Shown: positions 34,480 through 44,062, counted from the first letter of the stretch. The stretch is 54,784 nt of DNA from Clostridia bacterium (GCA_017526525.1 JAFXRG010000045.1:1-54784); one strand, 5' to 3'. Notes: generated by a model not told the origin, from the sequence alone. Program-made: numbers and translations.

Positions 34480-36741
34480 GTGATCAAAAAGAGCCGGTCC
34501 TCTGTCTTCATCCGCTATGCCCTGTCGTACATCGCGGTTGTACTGCTGCTTTTTTTCAGCATTACCGGCTATCTGTATGTCCGGCTCAGCGGGAATTCCC
34601 GGGAGGACTTTATTGACAACCAGATCAACCGGCTTTCCCGGATCGCAAACCAGCATGAGAGCTATATTTCCGCCATGATGAATATGGCAGAGGAAATCGG
34701 CATGAGCCCCGATATCGAGTTTTTCCGGTATGATGAGGAGCCCTGGAAGGCCTATGACCTGCAGCTGAAGCTGGTTCCCTATACCTCCACCGCCACTTTC
34801 TGTGACCAGGTTTTCCTGTATTTCTTCGGGGACGACAGGATCTATTCTTCCGCCTCCTCCATGGAGATATCCCTTTTTGCACGGATGATGCGGTATGAGT
34901 TCCTGCCCATGGAGCGGCTGATTTCCATGATCAGCACTACGGACAGGCTGACCGTTATTCCGGCCCAGCAGGTATCCTCCACGCTGGTGGACAGCTCCCG
35001 CGTTGTGACGTTCCTCGTCCCCCTGGGGTCTGCCCCCGGCACGGGAAAAGGCGTACTGGTTTTCCTCATCAAGGATAACGTTTACCAGACCCTTTTCGCG
35101 GATGCCATTGAAGGCCATCTCAATACCTATATTTTCCAGAATGACGTGCTGCTCTCCTCAGCTGAAGAGCTGTCTGTTCCCCCGGATCAGCTGGATCCCT
35201 CACAGGAGAATCCCTCCCGGTCCTTCCGCTGGGACGGACAGGAATGGACGCAGGTGACGTTTTCCAGCAAAACCCGGGGCCTGTCCTATGCAACCGTCCT
35301 GAGGAATTCCGATATTACATCCTCTGTAACGCAGCAGATTTTAAGCAACCTGGCAATCCTTCCGGCGTTTGTGTTACTGTCCCTGATTCTCGCGCTGTGG
35401 ATGGCCAACCGTCACGCCCGGCCGATCCGGGCGATTACCGGCCTTCTCTCCCGCCAGGAAGAGGAGGCCTCCACGGACGAACTGCAGCAGATTTCCACCG
35501 GGATCCGCCGGCTTACGACCCGGAACCAGGAGCTGTCCTCCAGGCTGGACAGCGCGATTCCCGTGCAGCGGCATGATTTTGTTTTCAGGTTTGTAAAGGG
35601 ACGCTTTTCCTCAAGAGACGAGGCTGTTTCCGCTGCGCGTGCCGTGGGACTGGAGATTGACCGCGCCGTTTATGCAATCGTCCTGTCCGCCGGAACGGGC
35701 GGAAATGATCATCCGCTGGACCTGAACGCGGCTCCCTTTACCCGCTTTTCCGGATATTCAGGAGCAGGCGTTGAACTGGTGGCGCTGAAAGCCAGTCTCT
35801 ACCTGATCTTTGCCGACAGCCCGGAAATGCTTCCGGAAATGGCTGAAACCATCCGCATGGAAGGTGAAGCGGGGGGAGAGCCCTGTGTGACATCGCTGTC
35901 CCTTTCCCACGCGGACTTTGAAGAAGCATCCGCGGCCTATCTGGAAGCCTTCTCCGCCTATGAAAACCGTTTTGTGATGGGAAGCCGGAAAGTGCTCCGC
36001 TACAGCGATATTTCCACGAACCTTCCGAAAATACTGCCGCAGGCGCGCAGGATCACCACCGCGATCAGCCAGGCGCTGGTCCTCGGGAACCGGGAAGTCC
36101 TGGACGGACGGATCAACGACCTGCTGCATTTCCTGAAGAATACCAACATGTCGCCTTTTGCATTCCGGATGATCTACAGCGACGTGATCAATTCCCTGGT
36201 GCATATGCATTCCGCCGCGCTGTCCGACGGAAGTTCCGTACAGGAAACCTACAATAATATTTTTTCCCTGACCTCCTGCCAGTCGATTGACGACCTGGAC
36301 GAACTTCTCCGCGGCCTGTGCGACCGCCTGCTGAGCGAGGAGCCTTCCGAAGAAGACCCTGTTCAGGAGGAAGATGAGATCGGGCAGGTTGTGCGTTATA
36401 TGGAAGAACATTTCAGCGATCCTGAAATTTCCATGACCGCGCTGGCGGATTCCTTCGAAATTTCCACAACCCGTTTCAGCCTGGCGTTCAAGGAAAAGAT
36501 GGGAATGTCTCCCCTGGAATACCTGACCCTCCTGCGGGTGGAACATGCCAAAGAACTGCTGGCCTCGACGGATATGACAATCCGGGAAATCAGTGCGCAG
36601 ACCGGTTACTACGACTCCGGTTCTTTCATCCGCCGTTTCAAGCAGGTTACCGGTGAGACGCCTCTCCAGTACCGCCGCGGACGGGGCGGACAGGGTTCGG
36701 CGCCGGATATCGGTCCGGAAGGGAAGGCTGATTCATTATAA
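34480..36741 (+). CDS. Membrane-bound AraC-family sensor/regulator, YesS-like
   Basis: 753 residues, GTG start two bases after the previous stop. A transmembrane helix (about 12-34), an extracellular Cache-like domain (about 35-290) and a second helix (about 291-312) are followed by a linker. The tail carries an AraC DNA-binding domain (about 640-735) with both helix-turn-helix units: MTALADSFEISTTRFSLAFK and IREISAQTGYYDSGSFIRRFK. This layout matches YesS of the Bacillus rhamnogalacturonan locus, a one-protein sensor that binds DNA from the membrane. It probably activates this sugar operon. Translational proximity to the binding lipoprotein suggests that they cooperate in ligand sensing. Confidence 0.87.
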   Translation: MIKKSRSSVFIRYALSYIAVVLLLFFSITGYLYVRLSGNSREDFIDNQINRLSRIANQHESYISAMMNMAEEIGMSPDIEFFRYDEEPWKAYDLQLKLVPYTSTATFCDQVFLYFFGDDRIYSSASSMEISLFARMMRYEFLPMERLISMISTTDRLTVIPAQQVSSTLVDSSRVVTFLVPLGSAPGTGKGVLVFLIKDNVYQTLFADAIEGHLNTYIFQNDVLLSSAEELSVPPDQLDPSQENPSRSFRWDGQEWTQVTFSSKTRGLSYATVLRNSDITSSVTQQILSNLAILPAFVLLSLILALWMANRHARPIRAITGLLSRQEEEASTDELQQISTGIRRLTTRNQELSSRLDSAIPVQRHDFVFRFVKGRFSSRDEAVSAARAVGLEIDRAVYAIVLSAGTGGNDHPLDLNAAPFTRFSGYSGAGVELVALKASLYLIFADSPEMLPEMAETIRMEGEAGGEPCVTSLSLSHADFEEASAAYLEAFSAYENRFVMGSRKVLRYSDISTNLPKILPQARRITTAISQALVLGNREVLDGRINDLLHFLKNTNMSPFAFRMIYSDVINSLVHMHSAALSDGSSVQETYNNIFSLTSCQSIDDLDELLRGLCDRLLSEEPSEEDPVQEEDEIGQVVRYMEEHFSDPEISMTALADSFEISTTRFSLAFKEKMGMSPLEYLTLLRVEHAKELLASTDMTIREISAQTGYYDSGSFIRRFKQVTGETPLQYRRGRGGQGSAPDIGPEGKADSL

Positions 36742-36761
36742 AGGAAAAGAGGAACCGCAGA

Positions 36762-37604
36762 ATGCTTCGTACAGATCAGATCAATATCCGGGACCCGTTT
36801 GTTCTTGTGCATAACGGAATGTATTACCTTTACGGAACCCGCGGCGAAACCTGCTGGGGTCCCGCGGACGGATTCGACGTCTATACCGGGCGGGACCTGG
36901 TTTCCTGGGAAGGGCCGTTTGTCTGTTTCCGGAATGACGGATCCTTTTGGGCGGACCGGAATTACTGGGCTCCGGAAGTTCATTTCCGGCAGGGATATTT
37001 TTACATGTTTGCCAGCTTCAAAAGCGAAAGCCGGCGGCGGGGAACCGCCATCCTGCGGTCCGCGTCGCCCCTCGGCCCGTTTGAACCGTGGTCGGAGGGA
37101 CCGGTTACGCCGGAGGACTGGGAATGCCTGGACGGAACCTTTTACGTTTCGCCGGACGGAACCCCCTATATGGTTTTCTGCCATGAATGGGTCCAGGCCG
37201 GGGACGGGGAGATTCATGCCATGCCGCTCACGGAAGACCTGCGGGCGCCCGCGGGAAAGCCGTTCCTGCTCTTTCGGGCTTCCGATGCCCCGTGGAGCCG
37301 CAAAGTACATCACTCCTCCGGGATCGACGGAACGGTAACGGACGGCCCTTTTCTCTGGCGGAAGGAGGACGGAACGCTGCTGTGCCTCTGGTCCGGTTTT
37401 TCCGAAAAAGGATACGCCCAGGGGCTGGCCGTTTCAGACAACGGCGATATCGACGGACATTTTACCCAGCTGGAACCCCTGTTTCCGGAGGACGGCGGCC
37501 ACGGCATGCTTTTCCGGTCGATGCAGGGAGGGCTGTTTCTTGCGCTTCACAGTCCGAACAAACATCTTCTGGAACGTCCTCGTTTCATTCCGGTCCGGCT
37601 CTGA
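36762..37604 (+). CDS. GH43-type glycosidase (short form)
   Basis: 280 residues, no signal peptide. The five-bladed propeller triad is visible: base D11 in NIRDPF, pKa-modulating D124 in ECLDGTFY and acid E142 in CHEWVQ. WAPEVHF is also typical. GH43 enzymes release arabinose or xylose from side chains of pectin or xylan. The protein is short with no accessory module, so it acts on oligomers inside the cell. It is 20 bases behind the AraC sensor and probably its target. Family assignment good; exact sugar open. Confidence 0.8.
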   Translation: MLRTDQINIRDPFVLVHNGMYYLYGTRGETCWGPADGFDVYTGRDLVSWEGPFVCFRNDGSFWADRNYWAPEVHFRQGYFYMFASFKSESRRRGTAILRSASPLGPFEPWSEGPVTPEDWECLDGTFYVSPDGTPYMVFCHEWVQAGDGEIHAMPLTEDLRAPAGKPFLLFRASDAPWSRKVHHSSGIDGTVTDGPFLWRKEDGTLLCLWSGFSEKGYAQGLAVSDNGDIDGHFTQLEPLFPEDGGHGMLFRSMQGGLFLALHSPNKHLLERPRFIPVRL

Positions 37605-37637
37605 GGAAAAAGACTGCAGCCCGGCCTCCTGTTCCTG

Positions 37638-37666
37638 TGGACATGATTCCGGAGAAATGGTAAAAT
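37638..37666 (+). promoter_or_regulatory. Promoter of the membrane GGDEF gene
   Basis: TGGACA (37638-37643), 17 bases, TAAAAT (37661-37666), about 100 bases ahead of the GTG start. Confidence 0.5.
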
Positions 37667-37767
37667 CCGTTTGTCCGGCGCAACAGAACAACGGCGGAGC
37701 TTCGGTGAAACCGCTGCAATTGGCATATGCAGATTTATGCAGATTGTGCGGGGCAGGGGGGGATAAC

Positions 37768-38847
37768 GTGTTCCTTGACTACCTGATCCAGAACTGGGCA
37801 ATGATCCTTACCGGGATTGCCTTTGCCATTTCTTTGAAAATAACGGGTTTCCAGGACAAAGGTTCTGTAAAACGGATGTATATCCTGATTGCCGGTGTTT
37901 TTCTTCTTTCGGTCGTTGTGTTTGAAGAGTTTTACCTGGCCGATCTCGGCGGATACCGGACGTCCCGGATCATCCTGATGGCTGTCCGGTACAGCGCGAC
38001 GCCGATGATTGTCGCGATGATTCTCTATGCGCTGCAAAAGAAAACAAGGTGGATTGTCTTTATTCCCGCGGCAGCGCTGACGGTGATCAATGTCATTTCC
38101 ATCTTCACCGGTGTTGTTTTCGGCCTGGCGGAGGACGGAACGCTGCAGCGGGGCCCCCTCGGCTACCTTCCGTATATCGTTCCCGGGCTTTACGGGGTTT
38201 ACCTGATCTTCGTTCTTTACAAAAAGAGCAACAAGCTTTATACGGAAATCATTCCGCTTGTCTTTCTCGGGCTTGCATTTGCTTCCGGTGTTTTCCTTCC
38301 GTTCATTTTCGGAAGGAACTTTGCGCAGATCTTCTGCACCACCATTATGATTGCCCTGTTTGTCCATTATGTTTTTTCCATCCATCACCTGAGCAAAATC
38401 GATCCCCTTACCCGGGTGCTGAACCTCCAGGCGTTTTATGATGACAGCACAATCAATCCGGAAGATATTACGGCGCTGATTTCCCTGGACATGAACGGCC
38501 TGAAGGAAATCAACGACACCCAGGGCCATGCGGCCGGTGACCGGGCTTTGATTGCAATCACGGAATGCTTTACCGGCGAACTGAACAGCCGGCAGGCTGT
38601 TTACCGGATCGGCGGCGATGAATTTGTGATTATCTGCCGGAAAACATCGCAAAGCGAAGTGGAGGAACTGATTGAACGTATTATGCACAAGCTTTCCGAG
38701 ACAGAATACACCAGCGCCGCCGGATACTGCTACGGGGGGAACGGCAAAAAGTCCATCAGTGAAATGCTGAAAAAGTCAGATGAAATGATGTATGCGGAAA
38801 AGGCAAAGTATTATTCAAACACCAAAACAGACCGGAGAAGGAGATGA
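37768..38847 (+). CDS. Membrane GGDEF diguanylate cyclase
   Basis: 359 residues from GTG 37768, chosen because AGGGGGG lies just upstream; the longer frame has no ribosome site. Seven hydrophobic segments (about 10-215) form a membrane sensor, followed by a GGDEF domain with intact RIGGDEFVII, DPLTRVLN and DMNGLKEINDTQGHAAGD. The helical sensor arrangement resembles the N-terminal 7TM-type region found in many clostridial cyclases. It makes cyclic di-GMP at the inner membrane. This is the second GGDEF protein in the window; the two share only the catalytic domain. Confidence 0.82.
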   Translation: MFLDYLIQNWAMILTGIAFAISLKITGFQDKGSVKRMYILIAGVFLLSVVVFEEFYLADLGGYRTSRIILMAVRYSATPMIVAMILYALQKKTRWIVFIPAAALTVINVISIFTGVVFGLAEDGTLQRGPLGYLPYIVPGLYGVYLIFVLYKKSNKLYTEIIPLVFLGLAFASGVFLPFIFGRNFAQIFCTTIMIALFVHYVFSIHHLSKIDPLTRVLNLQAFYDDSTINPEDITALISLDMNGLKEINDTQGHAAGDRALIAITECFTGELNSRQAVYRIGGDEFVIICRKTSQSEVEELIERIMHKLSETEYTSAAGYCYGGNGKKSISEMLKKSDEMMYAEKAKYYSNTKTDRRRR

Positions 38848-38875
38848 TTTCCCGAAACGGGTTTTCTTTCCCGGC

Positions 38876-38912
38876 AAAAAAAACAGCAGGGGGCAGGATT
38901 TTCCTGCCCCTG
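38876..38912 (-). terminator. Terminator of the DUF4342 gene, usable in both directions
   Basis: GCAGGGG and CCCCTGC with an inner CAGGA/TCCTG stem (38886-38912). On the minus strand the hairpin is followed by eight T (38883-38876), a strong terminator. On the plus strand the T content is poor. Confidence 0.7.
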
Positions 38913-38935
38913 CCTGTTAACCGGGGGAGAGGCGA

Positions 38936-39364
38936 TTATTCTTTTCCGGAATCATCGGAATGCACATGAATGGTGGGAATGCCGTCTTCCCCAACGGTCG
39001 GCTCCGCCGGATCGTCCTCGTTTTCTTCACCTTCGGGGCATCCTTCCGGATCATCGGCGGACAAGTCATCCCAGACTTTCCCGATTTCTTCCTTCACGGT
39101 TTTTGCGGCGGAGGCCGCGGTGTTTGCGACGGAACCCGCCGCTTCCTTCACGGCTTTCCCGATATCAACTTCCTTGCCGTCCTCATTTTCCAGGTGAATA
39201 TTGCATCCCAGAAGCGGCGCGGCAATCATGCCGGCGATGCTCAGCTTCGGTGCAATCAGCAATCCGGGCAGGGCCAGGATTCCGGGAACATTCACGATTT
39301 CCTTGCCGTCCCGTTCAACCTTTACACGATATCCGGTCAGTTCATCCAAAAAACTCTTTGCCAT
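38936..39364 (-). CDS. DUF4342-type small protein with acidic tail
   Basis: 142 residues from ATG 39364 (AAGGAGG upstream). The N-terminal 75 residues match the DUF4342 layout: a beta strand pair (GYRVKVERDGKEIVNVPGI), a hydrophobic stretch (GLLIAPKLSIAGMIAAPLLGC) and NIHLENEDG. A helical segment and a strongly acidic tail (EGEENEDDPAEP) follow. No biochemical role is known for the family. Cotranscription partners are absent. Confidence 0.7.
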   Translation of the reverse strand: MAKSFLDELTGYRVKVERDGKEIVNVPGILALPGLLIAPKLSIAGMIAAPLLGCNIHLENEDGKEVDIGKAVKEAAGSVANTAASAAKTVKEEIGKVWDDLSADDPEGCPEGEENEDDPAEPTVGEDGIPTIHVHSDDSGKE

Positions 39365-39483
39365 GTTTATTTCCTCCTTGTTCTGTTTCTTTCGCTTCGG
39401 CGTTTTGCCTGTGCCGGTCATTTCCTGACCGCGAACCCATGATAACATCAGGAAAGGTCAGGATACAGGATTATCGGGGAGAA

Positions 39484-39825
39484 TTATAAGGGGTTATTCC
39501 GCTCCGGAAAGAAAAAAGAGGCCAGGCAGCCAATCAGCTGGATATCCTCCCCGATGGTCACCATTTCATCGGCGAGGATTTTCACGCCGGCGTTCAGTAT
39601 GGCGTCCTTCGCCCCGGGGACCCAGTCCTCCACCAGGCCGTCGTGATTTCCGTAAACATAATAGATTCCGTATTTCGGCTTCTGTATCGTCTCCAGAACC
39701 GAAACAAATTTTTCCGCGTCCGACTCCGCTGTGGTTTCATCGAACAGATCCCCGCCGATCAGCAGCACGTCCGCGTTGCAGGCGTCGATCTGGTCCCGGA
39801 TGTCCTCATAGGCGTATCCGATCAT
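39484..39825 (-). pseudogene. Fragment of a metallophosphoesterase
   Basis: 113 residues resembling the middle of YkuE-type phosphoesterases: NADVLLIGGDLFDE and YYVYGNHDG are two of the metal-binding motifs. The N-terminal DxH motif and the C-terminal GHxH motif are absent. No continuation is visible in other frames toward 39930, and the frame stops soon after position 39484. There is no plausible ribosome site at the ATG. I read it as a remnant of a once complete gene, truncated at both ends. A short functional protein cannot be excluded. Confidence 0.65.
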
Positions 39826-39929
39826 GGCAACAACGCGCCCTGCAGCTTTTTTTCGTCTTCGGAATGTGATATGATACCGGCAGAAAAAGCCTTTTGTCCG
39901 GTAAATAAATTTATGGGGAATGATCGGTT

Positions 39930-41339
39930 ATGAAAAAACAGGTGTTCAATCCTTATCTGCCAAGCTATGAATACATTCCGGACGGGGAGCCCCGGGTATT
40001 TAACGGCAGGCTCTATATCTACGGGAGCCATGACCGGTTCAACGGGGAGGTTTACTGCGCCAACGATTACGTGTGCTGGTCGGCGCCGGAAGACGATCTT
40101 TCCGACTGGCGTTATGAGGGCGTCATCTACCGGAAGACGCAGGACCCCAGGAATCCCGACGGTTCCCACGCACTGTGGGCTCCGGATGTATGCTGCGGAA
40201 ACGACGGGCGGTACTATCTGTACTACTGCCTGGATTTCCTGAAGGAGATCGGCGTTGCGGTTGCGGATCATCCTGCAGGCCCTTTCGAGTTTCTTGATTT
40301 TGTCCGCCGCCCGAACGGAGAGATTCTCGGCAGCCGGCCGGATGAAATCCGGCAGTTTGACCCTGGGATTTTTATCGACGATGACAAACGGATTTATCTA
40401 TTTTCCGGCAACAGTCCCCGATACAAACAGACACCGGTGGATAAAGACAGCCTGAAAATGGAACTGGAGCAGGATATGGTTACCGTAAAGAGCGGACCGT
40501 ATCATAACCTGCCGACCATCAATGACGCGGACGGAACCGAATATGAAGCGCACCCCTTCTTTGAGGCCAGTTCCGTCCGAAAGATCAACGGGAAATATTA
40601 CTTTATCTATTCATCCTGCTGGATGCATGAGCTTTGCTGGGCCGTGGCGGATTCTCCGCTGGGAGAGTACCGTTTCGGCGGCGTCCTTGTTTCAAACGCC
40701 GATATCGGCGTCAACGGCAATACGGAAGCCCTGAACTACCGCGGAAACACGCATGGAAGCGTGGCGTTTGTGAATGGAAAGTGGTACGTTTTTTATCACC
40801 GCCAGACAAACCGCCATTTCTTTTCCAGGCAGGCCTGCGCTGAGGAAATATACTTTGACGGGGAGGCTTTCCATCAGGCGGAGATTACTTCCTGCGGCTT
40901 GAACGGCGGCCCCCTGAAAGACGAAGGCGCCTATGAGGCGCGCATTGCCTGCCACCTGTACAGTAAAAACGGCACCACCGAGAGCCTGCGGGAGCAGCAG
41001 GATGAAAACCATCCGGCATTTACGCAGGAAGGTGAAGACCGGGAGGATCATCCGAACCAGTATATCAGCAATATGACGGACGGAGCCACCGCGGGGTACC
41101 GCTGGTTTGATTTCAGATCGGCAAAGGAACTCTCCGTGGAGATCCGGGGCACGGCGGAGGGCGAGTTCGTGGTCCGGGACGGCCGGGGCGGGGCTGTGGC
41201 GGCACGGATTCCGGTTTCGCCTTCGGAAAGCTGGCGGGTTTTCACGGCGCCTCTTGAGATTGAAAAGGGAAAACATGCCTTATACTTCACTTTCCGGGGA
41301 ACCGGCGCGGCGGACTTTATGTCCTTCCGCTTCGGCTGA
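39930..41339 (+). CDS. GH43 glycosidase with C-terminal CBM6-like module
   Basis: 469 residues, no signal peptide. The catalytic propeller covers about 1-330, with the base aspartate in YIPDGEPRVF, WAPDVCCGNDGRYYLYYC, the pKa-modulating residue in RQFDPGIFIDDD and the acid in PFFEASSVRK. It is followed by a beta-sandwich carbohydrate-binding module of family 6 type (about 365-469; AGYRWFDFRSAKELSVEIRG). Such enzymes remove arabinofuranose or xylose. It is probably intracellular like the other GH43, from which it differs in length and sequence. The ribosome site is weak (GGGGAATGATC). Confidence 0.82.
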   Translation: MKKQVFNPYLPSYEYIPDGEPRVFNGRLYIYGSHDRFNGEVYCANDYVCWSAPEDDLSDWRYEGVIYRKTQDPRNPDGSHALWAPDVCCGNDGRYYLYYCLDFLKEIGVAVADHPAGPFEFLDFVRRPNGEILGSRPDEIRQFDPGIFIDDDKRIYLFSGNSPRYKQTPVDKDSLKMELEQDMVTVKSGPYHNLPTINDADGTEYEAHPFFEASSVRKINGKYYFIYSSCWMHELCWAVADSPLGEYRFGGVLVSNADIGVNGNTEALNYRGNTHGSVAFVNGKWYVFYHRQTNRHFFSRQACAEEIYFDGEAFHQAEITSCGLNGGPLKDEGAYEARIACHLYSKNGTTESLREQQDENHPAFTQEGEDREDHPNQYISNMTDGATAGYRWFDFRSAKELSVEIRGTAEGEFVVRDGRGGAVAARIPVSPSESWRVFTAPLEIEKGKHALYFTFRGTGAADFMSFRFG

Positions 41340-41393
41340 GCCAAAAAAGAGTCCGGGCCCGGAACGCTGCGGCTGCGGAATGGGAGAATGAGA

Positions 41394-41996
41394 ATGAAAA
41401 GGATTGCGTGTTTGTTTCCCGGTATCGGATATACCTGTGACAAGCCGCTGCTGTATTACAGCTGGAAAATGCTCAAAGGCCTGGGATGGGAGGTTGTTCC
41501 GGTACGGTATTCCGGATTTCCGGACGGCGTAAAAGGCAACGCGGAGAAGATGCGTCAATGCGCACAGATGGCGCTGGAACAGGCGGAGGAACTGCTGCGG
41601 GAGATTGACTGGAGTGAATATGCAGAGATCCTGTTCATCGGGAAAAGCGTCGGAACAGTGGTTTGCGCGGCGTATGCAAAGCGCCGCGGACTGAAATGCC
41701 GCCAGATTCTTTTCACTCCGGTGGAGGCGTCATTTGAGTTTGCGGCCCGTGATTCCATTGTGTTTCACGGCACCGCGGATCCGTGGGCGGATACGAAGGC
41801 CATTGAAAAAGGCTGCCGGAAGCTGGATATTCCGCTTTATGAAACAGAAAACGCGAATCATTCCCTGGAAACCGGCGACGTGGACACGGATATCCGGGAA
41901 ATGCGGAAAATCATGAAAACGGTCAGGAGGTTTATCCGGAATGAAACCGGCGGATCCTCACGGCCGCAGGAACCGGAAGAAACGAAGGGGGAATAA
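41394..41996 (+). CDS. Small alpha/beta hydrolase
   Basis: 200 residues from ATG 41394, seven bases behind GGGAG; ATG 41388 would be too close. The nucleophile elbow is GKSVGT with serine, the acid is in FHGTADPWAD and the base in ANHSLE. This size and motif fit the small KANL3/Tex30-like hydrolases with unknown substrates. It is cytoplasmic. It follows the GH43 gene by 54 bases and may be cotranscribed, possibly as a carbohydrate esterase (inference only). Confidence 0.7.
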   Translation: MKRIACLFPGIGYTCDKPLLYYSWKMLKGLGWEVVPVRYSGFPDGVKGNAEKMRQCAQMALEQAEELLREIDWSEYAEILFIGKSVGTVVCAAYAKRRGLKCRQILFTPVEASFEFAARDSIVFHGTADPWADTKAIEKGCRKLDIPLYETENANHSLETGDVDTDIREMRKIMKTVRRFIRNETGGSSRPQEPEETKGE

Positions 41997-41999
41997 ACC

Positions 42000-42098
42000 C
42001 TGCTCAGCGCCGGAACAAAAGCACCGGATTTCAGCCTGCCGGACCGGAACGGAAACGTTCGGCCCCTGTCCGGTTTGTTTATGAGCCCTGTCCTTCCT
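42000..42098 (+). pseudogene. N-terminal remnant of a peroxiredoxin (AhpC/TSA type)
   Basis: In frame from CTG 42000 the sequence encodes LLSAGTKAPDFSLPDRNGN VRPLSGLF, the canonical opening of Bcp-type peroxiredoxins. It then runs into the tail of the opposite-strand MutS2-like gene and stops at 42099-42101. The catalytic cysteine region is missing. There is no ATG. It is what remains after a deletion that joined this gene's 5' end to the mutS2-like locus. Confidence 0.6.
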
Positions 42099-43983
42099 TA
42101 AGGATGATGACCGCGTCCGGATCATACTTACGGTCCATGGTGTGGGCCGCCTTCCGGTTGGCGACGGTGTCAAAGACGATGGAGAAATCATAATCCGGGG
42201 GATACAGCTCGGAAGCGGGGACGAGGAGCTTCAGGCGGTTATGGCGCACGGCCAGCTTCCGCCCCTGCAGCTGGATGATGACGTTGCCCGCATCATCCGC
42301 CGGCCGGAAGACAATCGCGTTCTTTTTATCCGGAAGCAGCAGGACGCTGTCCCCCATGGTGAAGTGCTCAAAATCGCCTTCATTCCGGAGCATGCGGCGC
42401 TGCAGGCGGGTGGAGGGAACCGGCATCGGCCGGTACCGTTCTTCCGGAGCGGCTTCCGGGCCGTGATCGGTTACCTGCCGGGCCCGGGCCAGGAGCCCTT
42501 CGTCCATTCCCAGCCGCCGGGCAATTTCGATGGCGCAGCTTTTGCCGCTTTTTCCGAGCTCCAGGCGGTAAAGGGGCTGCAGGGAGGCCTGGTCAAAGGC
42601 CATCCGGGCGGATACAACATGGTCGGTGTGCTCCGCCCATTGCTTGATCTGCGGGTCATGGGTGGTGACCATAAAGAAGCAGCTGCGGCGGAGCAGTTCT
42701 TCCAGGATGGCTGCCGCCAGGCCGGAGCCTTCCGCGGGGTCCGTGCCGCTGCCAAGCTCATCCAGCAGAACCAGGCTGTCCCGGCTGCATTCATGCAGGA
42801 TCCGGATCACATTGGTCATGTGGCCTGAAAAAGTGGAAAGATTCTGGCTGATGCTCTGGCTGTCGCCGATATCGCAGAGCACCCGGTCCATCATACCGAT
42901 GACGGTGCCTTGCCTGCAGGGAATATGAAGCCCGCTCTGGGCCATCAGGACCAGCAGGCCTACCGTCCTGAGGCAGACGGTTTTTCCGCCGGTGTTCGGT
43001 CCGGTGACCGCGATGCCGGCATCCGGCAGGGACAGATCCAGATTGAGCGGTACGCAGGTATCCGGGTTCAGCAGCGGATGCCGGGCATCCGCCAGGCAGA
43101 TCCGGCGCTCTGCCGTGATTTCTGCCGGACGGGCTTTCATTTCCAGGCTCAGCTTTGCCCGGGCAAAGAGCACATCCAGGTCTGTCATGACGCGGACTGC
43201 GTCTTTCAGCGGCTGCGCTTCGGCAGCAACCCGGCCGCTGAGCTCCCAGAGGACCCGGCGCTCTTCCGTATCCAAATCGATCATCAGCTGGTCCAGTTCC
43301 TGGCGCAGGGACCGGACAGCGGAAGGCTCCATGAATACGGTGGAACCCTTTCCGGAAACTTCCACGGCCCGGCCGGGGAACTGGCCCTGGAAGCGCTTCT
43401 GGACAGGAAGCACATAGGTTCCGCCCCGCTGTGTGATGTAGGCATCCGCCAGTTCTTTTTTATGATGAAGAATGATCTGGTTCAGTTTTTCACGAATTCC
43501 CTGCTCTGTATGCTCCCGCCGGCGGCGAAGGTCACGCAGGGCCGGGGAGGCGTCATCCAGCACGGCGTCCTCCCGGACGGAACGGCTGATATCCTCCTCC
43601 AGGAAGTCCAGCTCAGGAAGCTCCGAATGCCAGGAGGCGATGGCGGCGCTGAACGGAGCCGCTCCCTGCAGGTAGCGGCGCAGACGCCGGAGGGCGGCGC
43701 AGAAGCGTGCGACGGAGCAGAGATCCGCGGTGGAAAGCATGCCGCCCTGCAGTGCCGCGGCCAGGCCGGCCTGTGTGGTTTCTGTCTCTGTCAGGGGCGG
43801 AGTGCCCAGGTTTTCCATTACGCGGCGGGCGGCGGTGGTTTCCTCCATCCGCGCGCGGCAAAGGCTCTCGTTCAGGATGGGTTCCGTATCGCCCAGGATC
43901 CGGCGCGCGGACTGGGAGACGGCCATTTCCTGCAATTGTCCGATGATGTGGTCAAAACCGAGTGAAAGCATATCCTGTGTCAT
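42079..43983 (-). CDS. MutS2-like ATPase lacking the Smr nuclease domain
   Basis: 634 residues. The MutS ATPase is intact: Walker A TGPNTGGKT, DSQSISQNLSTFSGHM, Walker B LVLLDELGSGTDP and the HD motif THD. The N-terminal clamp/lever region resembles MutS2 (LGFDHIIGQLQEM; GTYVLPVQKRFQGQFPG). The protein ends after a KOW-like piece (YDFSIVFDTVANRKAAHTMDRK) and lacks the C-terminal Smr endonuclease of standard MutS2, which is near 780 residues. MutS2 proteins act on branched DNA or collided ribosomes. Here any nuclease activity must come from elsewhere. An AGAGGG site precedes ATG. A candidate RNA lies in its leader region. Confidence 0.82.
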   Translation of the reverse strand: MTQDMLSLGFDHIIGQLQEMAVSQSARRILGDTEPILNESLCRARMEETTAARRVMENLGTPPLTETETTQAGLAAALQGGMLSTADLCSVARFCAALRRLRRYLQGAAPFSAAIASWHSELPELDFLEEDISRSVREDAVLDDASPALRDLRRRREHTEQGIREKLNQIILHHKKELADAYITQRGGTYVLPVQKRFQGQFPGRAVEVSGKGSTVFMEPSAVRSLRQELDQLMIDLDTEERRVLWELSGRVAAEAQPLKDAVRVMTDLDVLFARAKLSLEMKARPAEITAERRICLADARHPLLNPDTCVPLNLDLSLPDAGIAVTGPNTGGKTVCLRTVGLLVLMAQSGLHIPCRQGTVIGMMDRVLCDIGDSQSISQNLSTFSGHMTNVIRILHECSRDSLVLLDELGSGTDPAEGSGLAAAILEELLRRSCFFMVTTHDPQIKQWAEHTDHVVSARMAFDQASLQPLYRLELGKSGKSCAIEIARRLGMDEGLLARARQVTDHGPEAAPEERYRPMPVPSTRLQRRMLRNEGDFEHFTMGDSVLLLPDKKNAIVFRPADDAGNVIIQLQGRKLAVRHNRLKLLVPASELYPPDYDFSIVFDTVANRKAAHTMDRKYDPDAVIILKEGQGS

Positions 43984-44062
43984 GGTGATCCCTCTTGTTC
44001 AATTTTGTTATGACATGAACAAGAACCGGAGAATGCGGCGGGGAAGCACCGAAAAAGGCAAA

